This document shows, piece after piece, positions 58,554-64,000 of a stretch of DNA of 64,000 bases (positions are counted from its first letter, which is position 1; each line of letters starts with the position of its first letter). The stretch lies in contig JAFKAC010000036.1 in assembly GCA_025766275.1 (NCBI GenBank), forward strand, positions 186,001 to 250,000, in the 5' to 3' direction. Origin of the DNA: Lactarius indigo. Its lineage: Eukaryota > Basidiomycota > Agaricomycetes > Russulales > Russulaceae. The notes below the pieces were generated by a model. The model was not told the origin of the DNA and did not search any database. It was given only the letters and a program-made list of their open reading frames with translations. Both the position numbers and the translations under genes were made by a program.

Positions 58554-60012
58554 CTATACCCAGTTACCCGACGGCCATGTCCACCCAGCCGTCCCCGTGC
58601 GCTCAAACACACCCCGCGCAAGCGCGGCCTTGCTCTCCAGTTCCTCTTTCCTCCCCTCGTCCCGCGCCCAACGCCACGCCTCGACAGCCGCATGCACCTC
58701 CCGAAGTTTGCTCATCCCCACCACGACCGGCATCTTTCCCTCCACACCGCCATCACTCCCAGTTTGACCGTCGCCCGCCTGCGCCGTGCGCACGGACCAC
58801 GCCACCGCGAGGCCTGCCACCTCCCCCTCCCCGACAGCATGCACCGCCTCACGCGCGGCGTCGAGCACGGCGCGCGGAGCAGGGTGCCATTTAGGCGGTG
58901 CAGGCGGCGGCGCGAGGAGGCCCATGCCGAGCGGGGAGGCAGCGAGGACCTGCGCGACGCGTGCGCGTGTGCGCAGCGCACGCGCGAACGCAGGCAGCGT
59001 CCCATTCTGCAGCGTGAGGTGCGTGTACGTCTGCACTGCGTCGAGCGGGCGGCCCGTTCTCTCGAGCACGAGTAAGGCGGTGCGTAGGAGCGCGGGGAGC
59101 GGCAGCCCTGGTATTTGTTGCATCAGTGTTTTTAGTAGGGAAGAAAAGTGTTGCGTGCGTGTAGGGGACGGACCGCTTATCCCGATAGTGGCGGATGAGG
59201 CCTTCTGCTTGTAGCGCGCGCAGTGCCTCGATCGCCTCGAGCACACGCTCGTCGGAGCCGGCGGTGCGCGGCGCCACGTCGGTGCTGGAGGGCGCAAGAC
59301 CGTACGCGGCGGCCTCTGCGCCAAGGGCGGCGGCGTGGTTCCCCTCTGCGCGCGGGGCTATGCACGGCGCGACGAACTCGACGTCGTGGAGGTAGACGAC
59401 ATCAAGGTATCCCGTGTGGAGGCGGCGCAGCGAGCGAAGGATGCTGGCGCGGAGCGCAGTAGGGCGAGTAGTCAAAGTCGGACGGGGCGGGGCCGTAGCG
59501 GCCGACCTTGGTGATCAGCTGATACGTGCTGCGCGGGAACTCGCGCTCGAGCGCCTTGAGCGCCGTCCCGAGCACGATCTCTGAGTTGTCGTAGAGGGGC
59601 GCGGTGTCGAACGCGCGGATGCCGTACCTGCATCGTGAGTTACAGTCAGGTCGAGAGTCACGGTAGGATCGTATCCGGGTTAGGATCCGCGCGGCTGTCC
59701 TTTTGAGCATGGCATGGACTGTAACGTACCGTAGGGCAAGGCGGATGGTGCGCAGCGGTACGTCCGTGGAGAGCGTCTTCTCCTCATTGTAAAAGTGCGA
59801 CCAGGCCGCGGCTCCTGAGATGAGCTCTGGCAAGTGAAGCGGACCAATGCTTTCCTCCTGCAGATCCAGTTCCAGTCAGGTTAGCTCAACCTGCGCGAGA
59901 TACATACAAGAAGTAGGCCTGGAGTTGGCTTGTCCTCTGGGCCATCAGGTATCGATTCGATAGCAGGAAAGGATATATCGTCAGGATCGGGAGTGTCGAG
60001 TTTCATACCCAT
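58554..60012 (-). CDS. ARA2: Aldo/keto reductase, D-arabinose 1-dehydrogenase (Ara2) type
   Basis: Minus-strand exons: 59908-60012, 59730-59857, 59174-59627 and 58554-59107, 412 aa. The N-terminal part reads LPELISGAAAWSHFYNEE. AKR landmarks: IRAFDTAPLYDNSEIVLGTA (catalytic Asp and Tyr), TYQLITKVGRYG (Lys) and GYLDVVYLHDVEFV (His), then EALRALQAEGLIRH-IGISG, PLPALLRTALLVLERTGRPL, ASPLGMGLL and VVVGMSKLREVHAAVEAWRW. This pattern is that of Ara2-like D-arabinose or L-galactose dehydrogenases, which oxidise the sugar to its lactone for D-erythroascorbate synthesis in the cytosol; the exact substrate is inferred. Two +1 breaks: 59461 (CCC-t-ACT) and 59187 (CAC-t-ATC within HIGISG). The gene is tail-to-tail with STI1, with 184 bp between the stops. 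The alternative start at 60006 (MKLD) is two codons shorter. Confidence 0.88.
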
Positions 60013-62231
60013 CCTTAGTAGGTAGTTTCTCTCCAAACTTCTGGTCGATAGCAGTGGTAAGACATATGCGAGGCAACAAGCAAGCACACTCGTACTAGTG
60101 TCAATAGTAGTTGTTGCCGATCGAAGAGCGAGATGAGGGACCAACGTTCAAGTTCAACTCCTCTTCCGATGATGAAAGACTATCGTCACTTGTCTGGCCT
60201 AAACCAGTGACCTTCCCTCTATGGGGTGTCGGCTTCGCCTGGAGAATCGAGGGCTCTCTTCGTGACCCCTCATCGAGGTTTTATTCCTCATTCTCTGGCC
60301 GGTTACGAGTCTAGGTCTGGCCCAGGATTATACTATGGTGCCACCTGCCCACCGATTATCTTCGTGAATCCTTGCTCGAGTCTGGTCCTAATACCTCCTG
60401 GTCTTACGACCGGTCTTTCTTGTTGGCTATTTTTATGCCGGCTTGCGGTCCTGCGCTTCCATGATCCGGCCTTGTTGCTTCGGCCAACTCATGATAAGCG
60501 CCTCGTGAAGCCCACCGGGTTCTATATCCCAGCAAGCGACGGTGTTTCGTCCGTCCGCGGAGTACATTTGTCGCCTCACAGTATGCTACACGCCATGAAC
60601 GACGTCTTACTATTAAGTCACTGGAGACGATACGTATGGAAATCGTCAAGGCGAAACCGATGCTCCGCCGCTTTGTAAATGGGTGGCTGAGACTATAATC
60701 TAGTTTCATCGCAGCAGCTCCCTTTCTACGTAGGTGGAAAGCCGGTCTTTCAGGAATTCCGCCAGTCGAGGAGGCGGTGAAAGGTTCGTTCGGCCCCTCG
60801 AGAGTGTCCCACGACACTAGAACTCGTGTTAGCCTGCGGTTCGCATATACCCCTGACACGTAGGACAGCTGCCCGGTGAGCAGGCCGCCGGACCAAGTTC
60901 GGTGTGTCGTCGTCTGTCCCGTCTCTTCCTTCTTGAAATGCGAGACGGCCTCGAGGCGGCTTACCAATGTCCATGAAGGGTCCTTAGACAGGAAGCGATT
61001 ATTATTCACGTAACTACTTTGTGTCCACGGATCTCGCACTGTCAGAGCTTATCCGGCAATTCGAACTAGCGTCTGCTAGGTGAAACATCTTTTTCGACGA
61101 CGCCGTGTCCCTGGAGGCTTCGAAGGCAAGAGCCCGTGCCTCGCACGCGTGTCGTGTCCCACAGCACAAAACGGGCCTGCACCAACCCCGCCGATCGGGC
61201 CAAAGTAGCACTGCTCTGATTTACGTCTTATGAATATCGTTGTCCGGTGCTGCAGCTACTCCTGTGCTCCCCAAGCCATAGTGGGTATACTGTACGTCCT
61301 CAGCCTGTCGTCAGAAAGATCAGCCGAGGCTTGGCAAGCGTTGTAGACACCTGACCTCTCGTTACCAGTCCCAAGAAAGATACAAGGTCATTCGGTATTC
61401 TTTACGCCACCCGGTAGGCCAGCGCGCAAAAAATGGAGCCGGACATGGAAGTGTTGTCGTGCTCACGTACCAATTGACGAGATGTCGAATTGTTTGATTA
61501 GTCAGCCCTAATTACAAGTACTGTATTGTTGCTAGTGTATGACAGCTGCTACGGATCCACTGTTTGCAAACAAGTGCCAAGGGCAACGGAATGCACAGAC
61601 GCTATATTGTCCAGTAGCCAGTTTTGGCTCGTGCAACCGACTCGAAGCATTCAGCGTGATTAGGAGTGTTGTAATTGTTGCAAGATGTTGGACATAGATT
61701 GCCTATCGGACAAGTTCGAAAGCAATACACCTGCTGGGTTGGCAAAGTCTTGGCCAACAGAATACCAGTTTGAAAAATGCGTACGAGAATGGAGCCCAGT
61801 CACAGTATCTTCGGCCTGCTGGAGGTAAATACTATCTGAGCGCGACAAATTCTGGAGGAGTTATATCCCCCTAAAATGGAAAATATAAGGTTAATAAAAT
61901 AGATCGTTAACAGATCGTAAACCCCAAAAAATTATGACATGGGACTTCAAATTTGCATGAATGCCGGCCATCTAGTTGAAGTATAGCATTAACATCCAGG
62001 TGGGCTTTACGTGGCGAATGTCAATTATTTCATACAAGCTAGACACTAGCCTCGCACGAGACGGGATTGAAAGAGATATGCTCAAATTGTCACGTGGAGC
62101 CTGAGGAAGGCAGGTACAATTACCAACTGTGAGCGCGCAGCGTGCGGCGTGTTGCATGTAAGGCAGGAGAATAATATTTCAAAGCCGTTCGGAGGGTACA
62201 GTGGAAATCAATGGTTTTTACCTCCTCTAAT
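60013..62231. other. Intergenic, nothing recognised
   Basis: No conserved coding block. Open frames such as 60226-60678 (plus) and 60404-61039 (minus) overlap each other and show no family motif. The left edge contains the promoter of the aldo/keto reductase gene. A short block near 60331 (GGATTATACTATGGTG) resembles one near 63250 (GGACTACAGTATGGTGG) in the same orientation and may mark a decayed repeat. Confidence 0.4.
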
Positions 62232-62720
62232 CTAAAGTTTATCACGCGACCAGCTGTGACCGAAGGTGAGCTGACGAAGCATCAAGCCAAGCGAACTACG
62301 GGACGTACCTCTTCTCGAACTTCTGGTTGACGGACATCATCTTGACGTTCTCATCCTGCTTAACGTCGTTCCATGGGGTAGGGGTTAGACTTGGTCCAGA
62401 TGACTGCACAGGCGGAGAGTCAGTGTTCGAAGAACAAGGGTATAAAAAATGTAAGGTGGTGGAGGCTCACTATGCGGGCCACGCGCAAGGCGGGTGAGAT
62501 ACCACGAACCACCAGGCAACGACAGCGCCTACGACAACGTAGCTGTGGATAAAGGTCAACTGTTGGAAGTACGAGGGGCGCACGACGAAGGTGCTCACAT
62601 CGGGATAGCCTTGACGAACCTAGTGAGTCACGCTTCCCAGAAAATGTAGAAAAGAGTGGTGCACACCTCAACGGCCCACCAGTTCCTCATGAAGGAATTG
62701 CGAACGGGTCCAGCAGGCAT
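62232..62720 (-). CDS. NDUFA4/B12D (MLRQ)-family mitochondrial inner-membrane protein
   Basis: Minus-strand exons: 62667-62720, 62599-62609 (an 11-nt microexon), 62471-62542, 62309-62403 and 62232-62253; introns 57, 56, 67 and 55 nt, all GT-AG; 83 aa. The N-terminal part is MPAGPVRNSFMRNWWAVEA, followed by one membrane span, IPIYVVVGAVVAGG, then SWYLTRLARGP, IIWTKSNPYPWNDVKQDENV, KMMSVNQKFEKSWSRDKL. This is the classic fungal form of the family, a small single-span protein of the respiratory chain (complex I or cytochrome oxidase-associated). Two +1 breaks lie within 84 codons: 62514 (GCC-t-GGT) and 62374 (CCC-a-TGG). The splice phases and the stop codon close exactly once both are skipped. 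No long open frame covers this gene, so automated annotation will probably miss it. Confidence 0.88.
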
Positions 62721-64000
62721 TAGTCGGTTTATTGATTGAATAACTACTGAGAACTGAGTGGTGATGTAGAGAATAATCCGCCTTGCAGCGGTGTTTTCGG
62801 TGGTGTGTCACGATGTCACAAATGTGTCACTCAAGTTTGAACCTCGCTACTCGCCACTCGCCGAAAACTTTCTCACAACACATTTTTCCGAATTCCGAAT
62901 CTGCTCCACGTGTCGACTTTCCAGAACTTTGAACTGACTCTGCCTCTGGTTCGCTTTACTAGCACTGTATGAAATTCTAGACGGAAAATTTTGTTCGTTA
63001 GCCGATCGACGTTTCATCTCGGACAGCTTGGTTCACACTAGGTCGCCGCATTGCACAAACAAAATACGAAGATACCAATCTTCTCGGATTGGAAGCGTAC
63101 GAGTCGGTACGACTGCTTGTTCGCGCAATGCTAGCGTCTAGGCCATAACATATTTCGCCTTGCTTGAGCGCTTCACTCTGTCTGACTTTCTTCTGGTGTG
63201 ACGTCTCCTATCTAGTTTACGTCTTCAAGACCTTTTCATCTGCGTACTCAGGACTACAGTATGGTGGTACCTCAGACTCGTTCAAAGGACTTACTATAAT
63301 GACATCTCCTTGGAAATACTTCCGAGTGAATGCGCCAAGATGTTGTTATCTGTTGACAATTGTAGTTTTCTTTCCTCCATTTGCCGAGTCGGCGCCTGCT
63401 GACTGCCCCTGGTTGTGCACTTGTGCGAATGATTCCACATGGGTCTATTAGGGTTTTACCGACAGTAGAGCGTCCCAGGCCATGTCGAATGAGTATGTCA
63501 TAACGTCAGTACGTTCAGGTGCACCCCGCCTCGCGGATCGCGTGCTTCCCTTACAAGGACCATATGCTCCCTGACGCAGCGCGTAACAGCTTCTTCGCTT
63601 TCTATGACCTGGAGCCGAAAACCTACGAAGCCATGGACCGCATACGGTAGACTGTTCACTAAGCATGCAGCCGCTTGCAACCGGGGTAAGGACCTGCGCC
63701 GGAGAATCTACCGACTGCACAACTTGTGCCTACGAAGACCTTGACACTCCGATATGTGCAATAGCGTGAAGGCAGTGAGCGGGCTGAATGCCCAAATCAT
63801 TGACTTCTGGGCCCTCCAAATAAGGCGCGTGAGGGGATTTTCAAAGGAGAAAGGTGAGTGGCCGGAGCGGTGAGCCTCCCTCGCCTCGCCTCTCAGGTGG
63901 GCGAGAGCAAGGCGCCTTCCTTTTAATGATGGCAATTCCGGATGTGGAACTCGGGGCACTCGGGTTGCTTTTTTCTCCATTCCTTGCACTTCAGCCCCAA
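62721..64000. other. Intergenic to window end, nothing recognised
   Basis: The left part should contain the promoter of the NDUFA4-type gene (minus strand). No conserved coding segment, RNA gene or repeat copy is supported in the rest. Confidence 0.4.

Noticed and set aside
22554..62720. Interpreting STI1, Mam3-like, Ara2-type, MAPR, RGS and NDUFA4-type genes as pseudogenes
   Set aside because: All splice sites, conserved motifs and stop codons are intact, and only single surplus bases disturb them. True pseudogenes would show deletions, lost splice sites and missense decay.
1..64000. CRISPR array, prokaryotic operon or phage signals
   Set aside because: No regularly spaced repeats are present. 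The genes are spliced by GT-AG introns and belong to fungal families.

Overview
The window looks like nuclear DNA of a filamentous basidiomycete, most likely an Agaricomycete. The evidence is genes split by many short introns (about 47-216 nt, mostly 50-65), basidiomycete-type protein families, and sparse genes in long non-coding stretches. Two copies of a WW-like membrane-protein family that I recall as expanded in Rhizoctonia-like fungi point towards that group, but this placement is inference. I see no prokaryotic feature, rRNA, convincing tRNA or CRISPR array.

Layout. 1-20.3 kb: two paralogous WW-like multi-pass membrane protein genes (2941-5684, 11240-13211) lie among diverged non-coding repeats (families A-D, each with at least two copies). 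20.3-23.4 kb: a CNNM/Mam3-type DUF21-CBS membrane protein. 23.4-33.8 kb: largely gene-free, very rich in homopolymer runs after 26 kb. 33.9-38 kb: a DEP-RGS regulator of G-protein signalling and a membrane-anchored cytochrome-b5-like (MAPR) heme protein. 39.5-47 kb, minus strand: a conserved fungal protein with a Gln/His repeat tail and a large RGG/polyQ protein. 47-53.8 kb: no gene recognised. 53.8-62.7 kb: a small coiled-coil protein, the Hsp90 co-chaperone STI1 behind a perfect heat-shock element, a D-arabinose-dehydrogenase-type aldo/keto reductase, and an 83-residue NDUFA4/B12D mitochondrial protein found by hand from five small exons.

Most striking pattern. When the conserved genes are spliced by hand, eight are interrupted by frame breaks, and nineteen of the twenty breaks are a single surplus base (+1). 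Splice phases of every gene close exactly only if those bases are skipped. The site is typically a codon ending in C (six CCC) followed by T, and four sites have a stop codon exactly at the junction. This is either an insertion-biased assembly error or an unusual +1 frameshifting behaviour. Raw reads, RNA-seq and proteomics would decide. Every gene affected should be treated as one gene, not as a pseudogene.

The genes do not form one pathway. They are an ordinary mixture of housekeeping genes (STI1, NDUFA4, Mam3, MAPR protein), signalling (RGS) and lineage-specific genes. Exon boundaries were worked out by eye from GT-AG sites, reading phase and family conservation; start codons are less certain than exon joins.
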